A program made the translations under genes and the position numbers. From Kribbella solani (GTDB taxonomy: Bacteria; Actinomycetota; Actinomycetes; Propionibacteriales; Kribbellaceae), in NCBI RefSeq assembly GCF_014205295.1, contig NZ_JACHNF010000001.1, positions 3,162,001 through 3,226,000 on the forward strand: a stretch of 64,000 bases of DNA, in the 5' to 3' direction. Of the stretch, positions 18,831 to 27,301 are shown piece after piece (within the stretch, counting starts at the first letter, position 1; each line of letters opens with the position of its first letter). The notes beneath the pieces are model-generated. The model had not been told where the DNA came from, did not search any database, and saw nothing but the letters and a program-made list of their open reading frames with translations.

Positions 18831-19468
18831 TTGCTTGCCCACAGCAGGCCGCGCTCGATGATCGTGCGGACCTCGGGGGTCTCCAGGTCGTCCAGTTTGT
18901 GTCCGACCGTGCAGACGAAGACCTTGCCTTCGCCCCAGGTCCGCGTCCAGATCACTGGCATCACCGCGCCTTCGATCCACGGGTAGTCCGGGTGCGCCTC
19001 GAAGGTCGTCGTCGCGAGCACATTGTTCGTCGGGTCGGCGTGGACGTAGTACTGCTCGGTGTGTACGTCGAAATGCGCGATGTTGTCGACAATCGGATCG
19101 TCGGCAATGATGTCGACGCGGTAGTCGGTGAACCCGTGCGGATGCGAGATGAACTGCCCGCCGGTGATGAAGCTGTACTCGGCGTTCTTCCGGAACGAGT
19201 CGGCGATCCCACCGTGCCACCCGGCGAACCCAGTGCCGCGCCGGATCGCCGCGTCCAGGCCCTTGAAGTGGTCCGGCTCGATCTCGCTCATCGTCACGCA
19301 CTGCACGATCAGGTCCACGCCGTCGAGGTCGAGGTACGCCTCGGTGCTGCCGGAGACGGTCACCTCGTACCCGTTCTGCTCCAGGAACGGGATGAACAAG
19401 TCGGTCGCCTCGACCGGGGAGTGCCCTTCCCAGCCGCCCCGCACCACCACAGCACGTCGTGTCGTCAC
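18827..19468 (-). CDS. ThuA-domain (trehalose-utilisation type) protein
   Basis: 213 aa glutamine-amidotransferase-like fold of the ThuA family: TTRRAVVVRGGWEGHSP at the N-terminus, GFAGWHGG near residue 85, ...PHGFTDYRV... and the C-terminal VFVCTVGHKLDDLETPEVR. Relatives act in trehalose/maltitol breakdown together with Gfo/Idh dehydrogenases. The GTG at 19468 has AGGGTGG upstream and a LacI-type palindrome 14 bases further. Earlier starts in frame would place an unconserved 64-residue tail in front and cross the operator. Confidence 0.88.
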   Translation of the reverse strand: MTTRRAVVVRGGWEGHSPVEATDLFIPFLEQNGYEVTVSGSTEAYLDLDGVDLIVQCVTMSEIEPDHFKGLDAAIRRGTGFAGWHGGIADSFRKNAEYSFITGGQFISHPHGFTDYRVDIIADDPIVDNIAHFDVHTEQYYVHADPTNNVLATTTFEAHPDYPWIEGAVMPVIWTRTWGEGKVFVCTVGHKLDDLETPEVRTIIERGLLWASK

Positions 19469-19481
19469 ACCGGCCACCCTT

Positions 19482-19492
19482 CGAAAGTTTCG
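19482..19492 (-). promoter_or_regulatory. CGAAAGTTTCG operator upstream of the ThuA gene
   Basis: Perfect 11-bp palindrome around a central G, matching the SGAAASTTTCS type operators known upstream of streptomycete xylanase/beta-xylosidase genes and bound by LacI-family repressors. The overlapping 12-mer AGTTTCGAAACT is also palindromic. It is 13 bases before the GTG, so binding would block transcription. Confidence 0.65.
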
Positions 19493-19591
19493 AAACTCCG
19501 ATCGGAACAGTTGCGACGATAAGTCGGCCGGACCGGGCTTGCCAACCATCCGGCCCAAGGGATGGGCCGCCACGGGCACTAGGCTCGGAAG

Positions 19592-20065
19592 ATGAGCTGG
19601 AAGTTCTGGAAGCGGGAAGCGAATCCGATGGACCCGCAAGAGATGCTCGCGCGCGGTCACGCGGACAGCTCCGCGCCACGATCACACGACGGGCGTCCGC
19701 CTCAGGACGGATTCCTGCCGCAGGACGGATTCCCGCCGCAGGACGGGTTCGCGCCGCGAGAGGGGTTCCCGCCTCGGCCGCAGGATGCCCTGCCGGTCGG
19801 GTCGTTCGGGTTGGCAGTGGAGGACGTTTTCTCGATCACCGGGCGCGGGACGGTCGCGACCGGGCGGGTACGGACCGGGACGGTGTCGGTCGGTGAGCAG
19901 TTGATCGTCAACCGGGACGGGCAGCCACTGCTCCAGGTCGAGGTGACCGGGATCGAGATGTTCCGCCGGACCGTCAAGACCGCGAAGGCCGGTGACAACA
20001 TCGGTCTGCTGCTACGCGGCATCAAGCGGGACCAGGTACTCAAGGGCGACGTCCTGAGCAAATAG
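19592..20065 (+). CDS. Stand-alone EF-Tu domain II-like protein
   Basis: 157 aa. Residues 75-157 read as domain II of elongation factor Tu ([27 protein letters not shown] [29 protein letters not shown]), but there is no GTPase domain and no domain III. Residues 1-70 begin MSWKFWKRE and then hold four proline/glycine-rich units of the type PQDGFxP. In EF-Tu, domain II contacts the 3' end of aminoacyl-tRNA and the ribosome, so a role in tRNA or ribosome binding is conceivable, but no function is established from this sequence. It is divergent from the ThuA gene. Confidence 0.85.
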   Translation: MSWKFWKREANPMDPQEMLARGHADSSAPRSHDGRPPQDGFLPQDGFPPQDGFAPREGFPPRPQDALPVGSFGLAVEDVFSITGRGTVATGRVRTGTVSVGEQLIVNRDGQPLLQVEVTGIEMFRRTVKTAKAGDNIGLLLRGIKRDQVLKGDVLSK

Positions 20066-20086
20066 CCGGCAAGTAGGGTCTGACCC

Positions 20087-20857
20087 ATGAGCGCTTGGGC
20101 CGAAGTCGGCGACCGCACCTGGGTCCGCCGGTACGACGAATGGGATCTGAACGTCGGCCTGGTCGTCGGCGCCGACGGCGCGCTGGTGATCGACACCCGC
20201 GCCAACGCGGCCGAGGCCGAGCAGCTCCGCGAACACATCCGTGAGCTCACCGACCAGCCGGTCAAGTGGGTCGTCAACACGCACGCCCACTTCGATCACG
20301 TGGCCGGCAACAGCGTCTTCACCGAAGCGACCGTCTACCTGCACGAGAACGCCGCCGCCGAGGAGAACCTGGCCGGCACCACGTTCGCCGCCGCCAAGGT
20401 GATCGACCTCGGCGACCGCCGCGCCGAGCTGCTGCACGTCGGCAACGCGCACACCTCCGGCGACATCGTCATCGCGGTCCCGGACGTGGACGTGTTCTTC
20501 GTCGGCGATCTGCTCGAGGAGTCGGCCCCGCCGTCGTACGGCCCCGACTCGTACCCGCTGGAGTGGCCGGACACGATCGAGGCAGTGGTCGGGATGATGA
20601 CGCCGGCCGTGAAGATCGTTCCCGGGCACGGCGCGGTGATCGACCTCGAGTACGCGCGTGATCAGGCCATCGAGCTGGGCAAGGTCGCGAACACGATCTC
20701 GACGTTGCACCACGCCGGTACGCCCCTGGACGACGCGCTGAAGCACACCGAGGACTGGCCGTGGCCGGTCGTCGAGCTCCAGGACGCGATCCGCCGCGGG
20801 TACCAGGCACTCGGCACGCCGCAACGCCCGACCCTCCCCCTCCTCGGCCCAAGCTGA
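20087..20857 (+). CDS. MBL-fold metallo-hydrolase
   Basis: 256 aa metallo-beta-lactamase fold hydrolase. The metal site HAHFDH gives His66, His68, Asp70 and His71; later ligands are the histidine in [10 protein letters not shown], the aspartate in [10 protein letters not shown] and the histidine in IVPGHGAVI. The gene is 21 bases after the EF-Tu domain II gene and may be co-transcribed. The substrate is unknown. The stop codon is the first part of a 14-bp repeat array. Confidence 0.87.
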   Translation: MSAWAEVGDRTWVRRYDEWDLNVGLVVGADGALVIDTRANAAEAEQLREHIRELTDQPVKWVVNTHAHFDHVAGNSVFTEATVYLHENAAAEENLAGTTFAAAKVIDLGDRRAELLHVGNAHTSGDIVIAVPDVDVFFVGDLLEESAPPSYGPDSYPLEWPDTIEAVVGMMTPAVKIVPGHGAVIDLEYARDQAIELGKVANTISTLHHAGTPLDDALKHTEDWPWPVVELQDAIRRGYQALGTPQRPTLPLLGPS

Positions 20858-20909
20858 ACCACACCGGCCGAACCACACCGGCTGCACCACACCGGCCGAA
20901 CCAAAACTC
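20854..20909. repeat. 14-bp tandem repeat starting at the MBL hydrolase stop codon
   Basis: Four consecutive units CTGAACCACACCGG, CCGAACCACACCGG, CTGCACCACACCGG and CCGAACCAAAACTC. The TGA stop (20855-20857) belongs to the first unit. Confidence 0.9.
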
Positions 20910-20987
20910 CCGGTCCGTTGACACGGCCTCCGCTTGTCGCGCAACTTGTTCGGTACGGACATCGCCCGACCGGATGGGGTGGGACTT

Positions 20988-22526
20988 GTGGCCATCAGTC
21001 AACGGATCGAACAGACCGTTCACCCCGACGGACGAGTAGAGCTGACCGACCCGCGAGCGCTCGCCACCAGCCCGTACGCGAACGCCGAACTGGCGCCGAC
21101 CCGGCTACCGGAGCGGTCCTGGTCGACGTACAACTACGCCGCGCTCTGGATGGGCATGGCGCACAACATCCCCAGCTACCTGCTCGCGTCCGGCCTGGTC
21201 GCGCTCGGGATGAACTGGTTGCAGGCCTTCCTCACCATCACGCTGGGGAACCTGATCGTCCTCGTTCCACTGCTGCTGAACAGCCACGCCGGTACCAAGT
21301 ACGGCATCCCGTTCCCGGTGTTCGCGCGCGCCTTCTACGGCGTCCGCGGCGCGAACTTCCCGGCGCTGTTGCGGGCGTTCATCGCCTGCGGCTGGTTCGG
21401 TATCCAGACCTGGATCGGCGGCCAGGCGATCTTCGTGATCGCCGGTGAACTGCTCGGCAAGAGCTGGACCGGAGCGGCCGCGATCGGCGGGCATCCGTGG
21501 ACGATGTGGCTGAGTTTCGGGTTCTTCTGGCTGCTTCAGATGCTGCTGATCTTCCGCGGCATCGAAGGCCTGCGCCGGTTCGAGAACTGGGCGGCTCCGC
21601 TGGTCACGATCGCGTTCGTGGCGCTGATGGTGGCGGTGCTGGTGAAGGCCGGCGGCTTCGGGCCGATCCTGTCGCAGCCGTCCAAACTCGGCTGGGGTTC
21701 GGATTTCTGGAAGATCTTCCCGCCGTCGCTGATGGGCATGATCGCCTTCTGGGCAACGCTTTCGCTGAACATGCCGGACTTCACCCGGTTCGGGAAAGGC
21801 CAGCGGGCGCAGGTCTGGGGCCAGGTGATCGGCCTGCCGACGACGATGTCGTTCATCGCGCTGGTCTCGATCATCACCACCTCCGGCACCGTCGTGCTGT
21901 ACGGGTCGGCGATCTGGGATCCGGTCGAGCTGACCCGCCGGTTCGAGAACCCGGCGGTGGTGACGATCGGCCTGGTGATGGCGATCCTCGCGACCATGTC
22001 GTGCAACGTCGCCGCCAACGTGGTCAGTCCGTCGTACGACTTCGCGAACGCACTTCCACGCTGGCTGAACTTCCGGACCGCCGGCCTGGTCACCGGGGTG
22101 ATCGGCATCGTGATCCAGCCCTGGCGGCTGATCTCGGACCCGTCGATCTACATCTTCGTCTGGCTGTCCTTCTACGGCGGTCTGCTCGCGTCGGTGGCCG
22201 GCGTACTGATCGCGGGGTACTGGCTGATCGATCGGACCAACCTGTTCCTCGCCGACCTGTACCAGCGCGACGGCCGCTACTGGTACACGTCCGGCTGGAA
22301 CTGGCGTGGCGTGGCCGCGACACTCTTCGGCTCGCTGCTCGCGGTCGGCGGCGCGTACTCGAACCCGGGCGCCGGCCCGTTCCCGGCGGACGGCCTGATC
22401 CCGTTCCTCAAACCGCTGTACGACTACTCGTGGGCGGTCGGCCTGGTCGTCGGCTTCGGCACGTACTTCGTTCTCACACTGGCCGCGCCGAGCCGCCAGA
22501 CAACGGCATCGCACGCGGCCCTCTAA
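20988..22526 (+). CDS. NCS1-family nucleobase:cation symporter
   Basis: Inner-membrane permease of about 512 aa with 12 hydrophobic segments. Conserved NCS1 features are the N-terminal ERSWSTYNYAALWMGMAHNIPSY (the substrate-selecting W/N segment), YGIPFPVFARAFYGVRGANFPAL and, in the middle, NMPDFTRFGKGQ. Relatives carry cytosine, allantoin, hydantoin or purines. The GTG at 20988 has GGTGGGA upstream; 20979 is an alternative. The TAA stop is also the left copy of the target duplication of a MITE. Confidence 0.9.
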   Translation: MAISQRIEQTVHPDGRVELTDPRALATSPYANAELAPTRLPERSWSTYNYAALWMGMAHNIPSYLLASGLVALGMNWLQAFLTITLGNLIVLVPLLLNSHAGTKYGIPFPVFARAFYGVRGANFPALLRAFIACGWFGIQTWIGGQAIFVIAGELLGKSWTGAAAIGGHPWTMWLSFGFFWLLQMLLIFRGIEGLRRFENWAAPLVTIAFVALMVAVLVKAGGFGPILSQPSKLGWGSDFWKIFPPSLMGMIAFWATLSLNMPDFTRFGKGQRAQVWGQVIGLPTTMSFIALVSIITTSGTVVLYGSAIWDPVELTRRFENPAVVTIGLVMAILATMSCNVAANVVSPSYDFANALPRWLNFRTAGLVTGVIGIVIQPWRLISDPSIYIFVWLSFYGGLLASVAGVLIAGYWLIDRTNLFLADLYQRDGRYWYTSGWNWRGVAATLFGSLLAVGGAYSNPGAGPFPADGLIPFLKPLYDYSWAVGLVVGFGTYFVLTLAAPSRQTTASHAAL

Positions 22527-22689
22527 GAGGGCGTCTGGGAACTCTGTGCCGTAGCGAGGAGGTGCTCGGTGCGGTAGCTCGGTGCGCGGGGGCGAAGGTC
22601 TCGATGCGGCGCATCGTGGCCTTTGCACCCGTGCGGCGAGGTGCCGTGCCGAGTGCCCCGCAGTAGGTGCAGGGTTCTCAGACGCCCTC
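22527..22689. mobile_element. 163-bp fold-back MITE, IS5-type ends, TAA target duplication
   Basis: Left end GAGGGCGTCTGGGAAC, right end GTTCTCAGACGCCCTC; the whole element is an imperfect palindrome with arms of about 80 bp and a central CGATGCG-G-CGCATCG. It is flanked by TAA on both sides (22524-22526 and 22690-22692), a TNA-type duplication as made by part of the IS5 family. It encodes no transposase. Most differences between the arms leave G-U pairs in a plus-strand transcript. Confidence 0.85.
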
Positions 22690-22701
22690 TAAGGTTGGCG
22701 T

Positions 22702-23526
22702 GTGGCTGACAGGTATGGGAACGACGTACTCGCGGGTGACTGGCGCAAGCCCAAGAACGGGCGGACCGTCGAGGTCGAGATCGCCAAGGGGATGGTGGTC
22801 GAGGAGCCGAGTTCGGGGTTCGTCGGCGCGATCGTGCGCTGGGAGCACGGCGTGGTCGACCTCGAGGACCGGCACGGCAACATCCGGACGTACCCGCTCG
22901 GCCCGGGGTTCTGGCTGGACGGCAAGCCGGTCAGCCTGCAGCCGCCGAAGAAGGCCGGCCCGGCGAAGAAGACCCGGACCGCGTCCGGTTCGGTCGCGGT
23001 GGACAACGTCCGGGCGAAGGTGGCCCGGGCCAGCCGGATCTACGTCGAGGGCCGGCACGACGCGGAACTGGTGGAGAAGGTCTGGGGCGACGACCTGCGG
23101 ATCGAGGGCGTCGTGGTCGAGTACCTCGAAGGGGTCGACGACCTGGTCGAGATCGTGAACCGGTTCCAGCCGGGACCGGGCCGGCGTCTCGGCGTACTGG
23201 TCGATCACCTGGTCGAGGGCTCGAAGGAATCGAAGATCGCCGCCCAGGTGAACAACCGCTACGTGCTGGTGGTCGGCCATCCGTTCATCGACATCTGGGA
23301 AGCGGTCAAGCCGTCGTCGGTCGGGATCAAGACCTGGCCGAAGATTCCGCGCGGGCAGGACTGGAAGAAGGGCGTCCTGCAGTCCTTCGGCTGGCCGGCC
23401 ACCGATCAGGCCGACGTGGCGGCGGCCTGGAAGCACATCCTGTCCAAGGTGAACAGCTTCGCCGATCTCGACCCGGCGCTGCTCGGCCGGGTCGAGGAGC
23501 TCATCGACTTCGCGACGCTCGACTGA
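22702..23526 (+). CDS. DUF3097-family protein
   Basis: 274 aa, a conserved actinobacterial protein. An N-terminal SH3-like segment (residues 1-75, GFVGAIVRWEHGVVDLEDRHG) is followed by a lysine/alanine linker and a TOPRIM-like domain (IYVEGRHDAELVEKVWG, VLVDHLVEGSKESKIA, VLVVGHPFIDIWEAVKP), suggesting nucleic-acid or nucleotide binding; no function is known. The GTG at 22702 is only nine bases past the MITE target duplication, so the native upstream signals have been displaced. The 3' end overlaps the convergent patatin gene by 26 bases. Confidence 0.9.
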   Translation: MADRYGNDVLAGDWRKPKNGRTVEVEIAKGMVVEEPSSGFVGAIVRWEHGVVDLEDRHGNIRTYPLGPGFWLDGKPVSLQPPKKAGPAKKTRTASGSVAVDNVRAKVARASRIYVEGRHDAELVEKVWGDDLRIEGVVVEYLEGVDDLVEIVNRFQPGPGRRLGVLVDHLVEGSKESKIAAQVNNRYVLVVGHPFIDIWEAVKPSSVGIKTWPKIPRGQDWKKGVLQSFGWPATDQADVAAAWKHILSKVNSFADLDPALLGRVEELIDFATLD

Positions 23527-26086
23527 TCTCCGGCATCCGGCGTTCGAGCCAGCCCCGGATCAGCCGGCGCGCCCGGCGTACGTACCAGGTGATCGCGCCG
23601 AGGACCGCGCTCGCCGCCAGGATCGCTCCGGCCAGCACGGCGGCGACGATGCGTACGCCACCCTGCTCCACGACGACGGCGATCACCAGCAGCACCACGC
23701 CGGCCGCGGCCGTTGCCATCGGCAACCACGGCTCGAAGATCGGCGGCCGTCGCGCGGGACTCAGCTTGGCGCCGCGGACGAGGCGCTCCCAGAGCGTCTG
23801 CCGGGCCGGTTCGGTGAACCAGCGCGCGGTCCGCAGCAGCCACGTACCGGGCTGGTGCTTGCGGCCGGCGGCCGCCTTCACCCATGCGCCGACCTGAGGT
23901 CCGAGCCCGCCGGACACGTCGACCATCCGGTCGGCCAGCCCCTTGGTGATCGCGCGGCCTTCCGGCGACTCGTTCAGCTCGTTCCGCATCGTCACCATCG
24001 CGCCCATCCCGGCGCCGATCGGGAAGTCCTTCGCCAGCCGCTCGATCCGCTCGGCGACCGTGCCGAGCTGCCAGCCTTCGGCCTGCAGCACCTGACGCTG
24101 GGTCTCGCGAATCCAGTCCACGTCCGCGCCGAGCATCGCGCCCAGATGCGCGACGCAGTGCAACCGGCCCATCAGCCAGTCCCAGCGCCGCCAGTCCGCC
24201 GCGCCGAAGGCACCGAAGTGGCCGACCTGGCTGCCGTACAGGATGCGGTCCTTGAGCTGGTTGGCGATCGTTCCTTCCGGCAGGTCGTCCAGTACGGCGA
24301 GCGGAATGTCCGGCCCGAGGCGCAGGAACTGGAACGGAGCGCTGCGCTGTTCGGGTGTACGCGACGAGGTGCACCGGGACACGATCTCCACCTCGAGGGC
24401 AACGTCGACGAGATCCCCGCCGACGACCGCGATCAGCTCGGCAAACGCGTCGCCGAGTGCCCGCTGGAGCTGCAATTGCTCGAAGATGTCGTTCACGCCG
24501 ACCGCGACCGCCTCGGCGCCACCGGCCGGGCGGAGGTCGAGTTGCGCCTCGGCCAACCGCGCGTCCAGCGCGTCCCGAACGGCCTGCACCTTGAGCAGGC
24601 AATTGCTTGCCGCGGTCAACTTTTTGTCGAGCTCAGCGCGCTCTGTGGCCGGCGCGGCACTGACGCGACCGCGCAACGAACGCAGGATCAGCCGGACGAT
24701 CCGCTCGGCCGCGCCGGTCCCCCACAGCCAGCTCGGGTTGCCCTCGGCATCGTTTCGCAGCGCGACGGTCGAACCGTCCGGCCCAGGAACCCAGGGATGT
24801 TCGGTGGCGAGGATCTCGTCGATCTCCGGCTCCGACAGCGCGGTCGCCGCGTCCAGTACGGTCGACTGGTCGTGACTCGCGATCGTGACTGCTTCCCAGA
24901 CCCCACCGGCGGCCCGGCCACGCGAGTACGCGGGCTGCAACGCGGTAGCGGCCGCCTTCAGCCGATCCCGTTCTTCTGGTTGCTTGAGGCAACGGTCGAA
25001 GAGCCGCTGGGTGTCCGACCAGGACGCGTCCGCCTCCAGCAGCAGGCGTTCCAGCTGCTCGACATCAGATCGGAAGTCCACCTCGCGCGGGAACTGTACC
25101 GCCGACAACGCGGCGACGCGCCAGCTCGGCTCGTGCGCTCCGGCGGTGGCGGTCGACGCGTGACCGATCCCGGCGGACGGTACGACGTACAGCACGTATC
25201 TGGTCGCTTTGCCGTTCACCGGCCGGCGCGCGACCACATCAAGGACCGGGCCGAACGGTGCATTGTCGAGTACGCCACCGTCGACGAGCCAGGACCCGGA
25301 CTCGTCCGGGCCGGGACGGATTCGCGGCGGCCGCGCGGCCAGCTCCGGCGTCTCCAGCACCGGCCCGAACGCGGCCGGAAACGACGCCGACGCCCGCGTG
25401 GCGCGGGCCAGCAGCTCGGTGTCCTGCAACGCGTTCTTGTCCTGGACCGTGAACTTCCGATCGGTCCCGTCGTACGTCGGCGCGTCCTCGCTGGTGAACC
25501 CGTACAAGTACCGGTGGTCGGGTACGGCGAACGCCTGTCCGGCCGCGTCCTTCGCCTCGAACTGCTGCACGCCCAACCCGGATGCGGTGACGAACAAGGT
25601 CACCGGCTCCTCGGCAGCACGCTCCCCAGCTGCTGCGACGTCTTTCAGCAGCCCTTCGAGCTGGCGCAGGAAGTACTTGCCGTCCAGCACCGACGTCGAC
25701 TTCACATCCGCGGCCGGGACCAGCTTGCCGACATCGAGCGAACCGAGACCGACCCACTTCTGCCGCAGCCAGGGTCCCTGATCGCCATCGGGATCGAGGG
25801 TCGAACCGTTCGCGATCGCGGTCGCCAGCAGCGAACCGTTCAGGCCGCCGGCGCTCGTACCCGCGATCACGTCGACCACGATCCGGCGGCGCTCCTCGCC
25901 GCGGTGGCAGAGCTCCCGCCAGCGGTCGGCGAGCTCCTTGTCGTACGGTTGCGGACCGGGTGCGGCGGAGGCACCGGACGCACGCCGAATCAGATCCAGC
26001 TCGTGCGTCACCCCACCCATCCAGACCGCGAGGCTGACACCACCGTTCAGCACCAGGGCGATCCGGATCTCATGGTCGGTCCTCAT
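23501..26086 (-). CDS. Large patatin-like phospholipase with C-terminal membrane helices
   Basis: 861 aa. The patatin domain spans about residues 5-285: anion hole NGGVSLAVWMGG (14-25), nucleophile Ser78 in GTSAG (76-80) and catalytic Asp269 in DGG (269-271). The central 300-750 is mostly helical and matches the actinobacterial DUF3376 type. Two membrane helices close to the C-terminus (about 793-838) anchor it, with a short Arg-rich cytosolic tail. It is predicted to hydrolyse lipids at the inner membrane face. The gene starts 29 bases beyond the protease stop. Confidence 0.9.
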   Translation of the reverse strand: MRTDHEIRIALVLNGGVSLAVWMGGVTHELDLIRRASGASAAPGPQPYDKELADRWRELCHRGEERRRIVVDVIAGTSAGGLNGSLLATAIANGSTLDPDGDQGPWLRQKWVGLGSLDVGKLVPAADVKSTSVLDGKYFLRQLEGLLKDVAAAGERAAEEPVTLFVTASGLGVQQFEAKDAAGQAFAVPDHRYLYGFTSEDAPTYDGTDRKFTVQDKNALQDTELLARATRASASFPAAFGPVLETPELAARPPRIRPGPDESGSWLVDGGVLDNAPFGPVLDVVARRPVNGKATRYVLYVVPSAGIGHASTATAGAHEPSWRVAALSAVQFPREVDFRSDVEQLERLLLEADASWSDTQRLFDRCLKQPEERDRLKAAATALQPAYSRGRAAGGVWEAVTIASHDQSTVLDAATALSEPEIDEILATEHPWVPGPDGSTVALRNDAEGNPSWLWGTGAAERIVRLILRSLRGRVSAAPATERAELDKKLTAASNCLLKVQAVRDALDARLAEAQLDLRPAGGAEAVAVGVNDIFEQLQLQRALGDAFAELIAVVGGDLVDVALEVEIVSRCTSSRTPEQRSAPFQFLRLGPDIPLAVLDDLPEGTIANQLKDRILYGSQVGHFGAFGAADWRRWDWLMGRLHCVAHLGAMLGADVDWIRETQRQVLQAEGWQLGTVAERIERLAKDFPIGAGMGAMVTMRNELNESPEGRAITKGLADRMVDVSGGLGPQVGAWVKAAAGRKHQPGTWLLRTARWFTEPARQTLWERLVRGAKLSPARRPPIFEPWLPMATAAAGVVLLVIAVVVEQGGVRIVAAVLAGAILAASAVLGAITWYVRRARRLIRGWLERRMPEISRASRSR

Positions 26087-26115
26087 ACAGCTCCCTCGTC
26101 GTGGTCAGAGGGATG

Positions 26116-27225
26116 TTACGGGGCCGCGAGGGTGAGGGTGGTGGTCGCGGGCGTGCCGGAGCGGACGTACTGCAGTTCGACCTTGTCACCTGCCTTACGG
26201 GTCAGGGTCGCGACGACGAGCTGCTCGCTGTTGGTGGCCGGTTTGCCGTCGATCTGGGTGATGATGTCACCCGCCCGCAGGCCGGCTTCGGCACCGGGGC
26301 CTTCGGCAGCGAGTACGAACAACCCGGCGACACCTGACTGCCGGACGAGTGCCTGCGGGATCGTCTGTACTTGCAGACCGGTCGTCGGATGACCTGGTTT
26401 GCCGGTACTGATCAGCTGATCGGCGACCGGTCTCGCGACATCCACCGGGATCGCGAAACCAAGACCGACGCTGCCACCACCGGCGACTCCCCCGGCGTTC
26501 GGGACTGTCGCGATGGCCGCGTTCACGCCGACCAGGTTGCCGGCGCAATCCACCAAAGCACCACCGCTGTTACCGGGGTTGATCGCGGCATCGGTCTGGA
26601 TCGCGCCGATCAGGTGGTGCGTCACGCCCTCACCCGGCACGGGTACGTAGCGATCCAGCGCGCTGACGATTCCGGTCGTGACCGTACTCGCCAGTCCGAG
26701 TGGTGCGCCGAGTGCGACGACCGGCTGGCCCACTTGCAGGTTCGCGGACGATCCCAGCGCGATGACCGGCTTGTTCTTCGCCTCGTCAGCTGCTTTCAGT
26801 ACGGCGAGATCCGTACTCGGGTCGCGGCCGACGATGGTCGCGTCCGACGTCTGGCCGTCGCTGTACCGGACCGAGACCTTGCCGCCCGCGCCGGCGGCCA
26901 CCGAGATGACGTGGTCGTTGGTGAGGACGTATCCGCCGGCCCGGAACACCTGCCCGGAAAGGGTCCCGCTCTGCCCGCCGCGCTGCGCCGAGATCGTCAC
27001 GATCGAAGGCAGCACCTGGTTCGCCACCGGGATCGCGGCGCACATCGCCGCGCTGTCGCCGGAACCGGCCGATGGGGTCGCGCCCGCGGTGTTGTCATGC
27101 TGCACCACGAGGAAGATCAGCGCGGTGACGAGGGCGCCCACGGCCACTCCGGCCGCGACAAGCAGCAGCCGGGTCGGTCGGCGGCCCTGCACCGGGCCGG
27201 TAGATCCGCTGTCAGCCTGGACCAT
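26116..27225 (-). CDS. HtrA/DegP-like trypsin-type protease with PDZ domain
   Basis: 369 aa membrane-anchored serine protease. One helix at about residues 20-41, then the protease domain with His105 (TNDHV), Asp139 (STDLAVL) and Ser220 (NPGNSGGAL), and a C-terminal PDZ domain (GLFVLAAEGPGAEAGLRAGDIITQIDG). Such proteins degrade misfolded envelope proteins. The upstream ATG at 27240 is followed directly by AGGAGG, which sits six bases ahead of the ATG at 27225; the latter is therefore the better start. Confidence 0.9.
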   Translation of the reverse strand: MVQADSGSTGPVQGRRPTRLLLVAAGVAVGALVTALIFLVVQHDNTAGATPSAGSGDSAAMCAAIPVANQVLPSIVTISAQRGGQSGTLSGQVFRAGGYVLTNDHVISVAAGAGGKVSVRYSDGQTSDATIVGRDPSTDLAVLKAADEAKNKPVIALGSSANLQVGQPVVALGAPLGLASTVTTGIVSALDRYVPVPGEGVTHHLIGAIQTDAAINPGNSGGALVDCAGNLVGVNAAIATVPNAGGVAGGGSVGLGFAIPVDVARPVADQLISTGKPGHPTTGLQVQTIPQALVRQSGVAGLFVLAAEGPGAEAGLRAGDIITQIDGKPATNSEQLVVATLTRKAGDKVELQYVRSGTPATTTLTLAAP

Positions 27226-27301
27226 CGCCACCCTCCTCATGGTCCGCTCACGGAGCGCGGTTTCGACGCTACCACCGCGGCGCGGCCGGCGGCAGGGGTC
27301 G

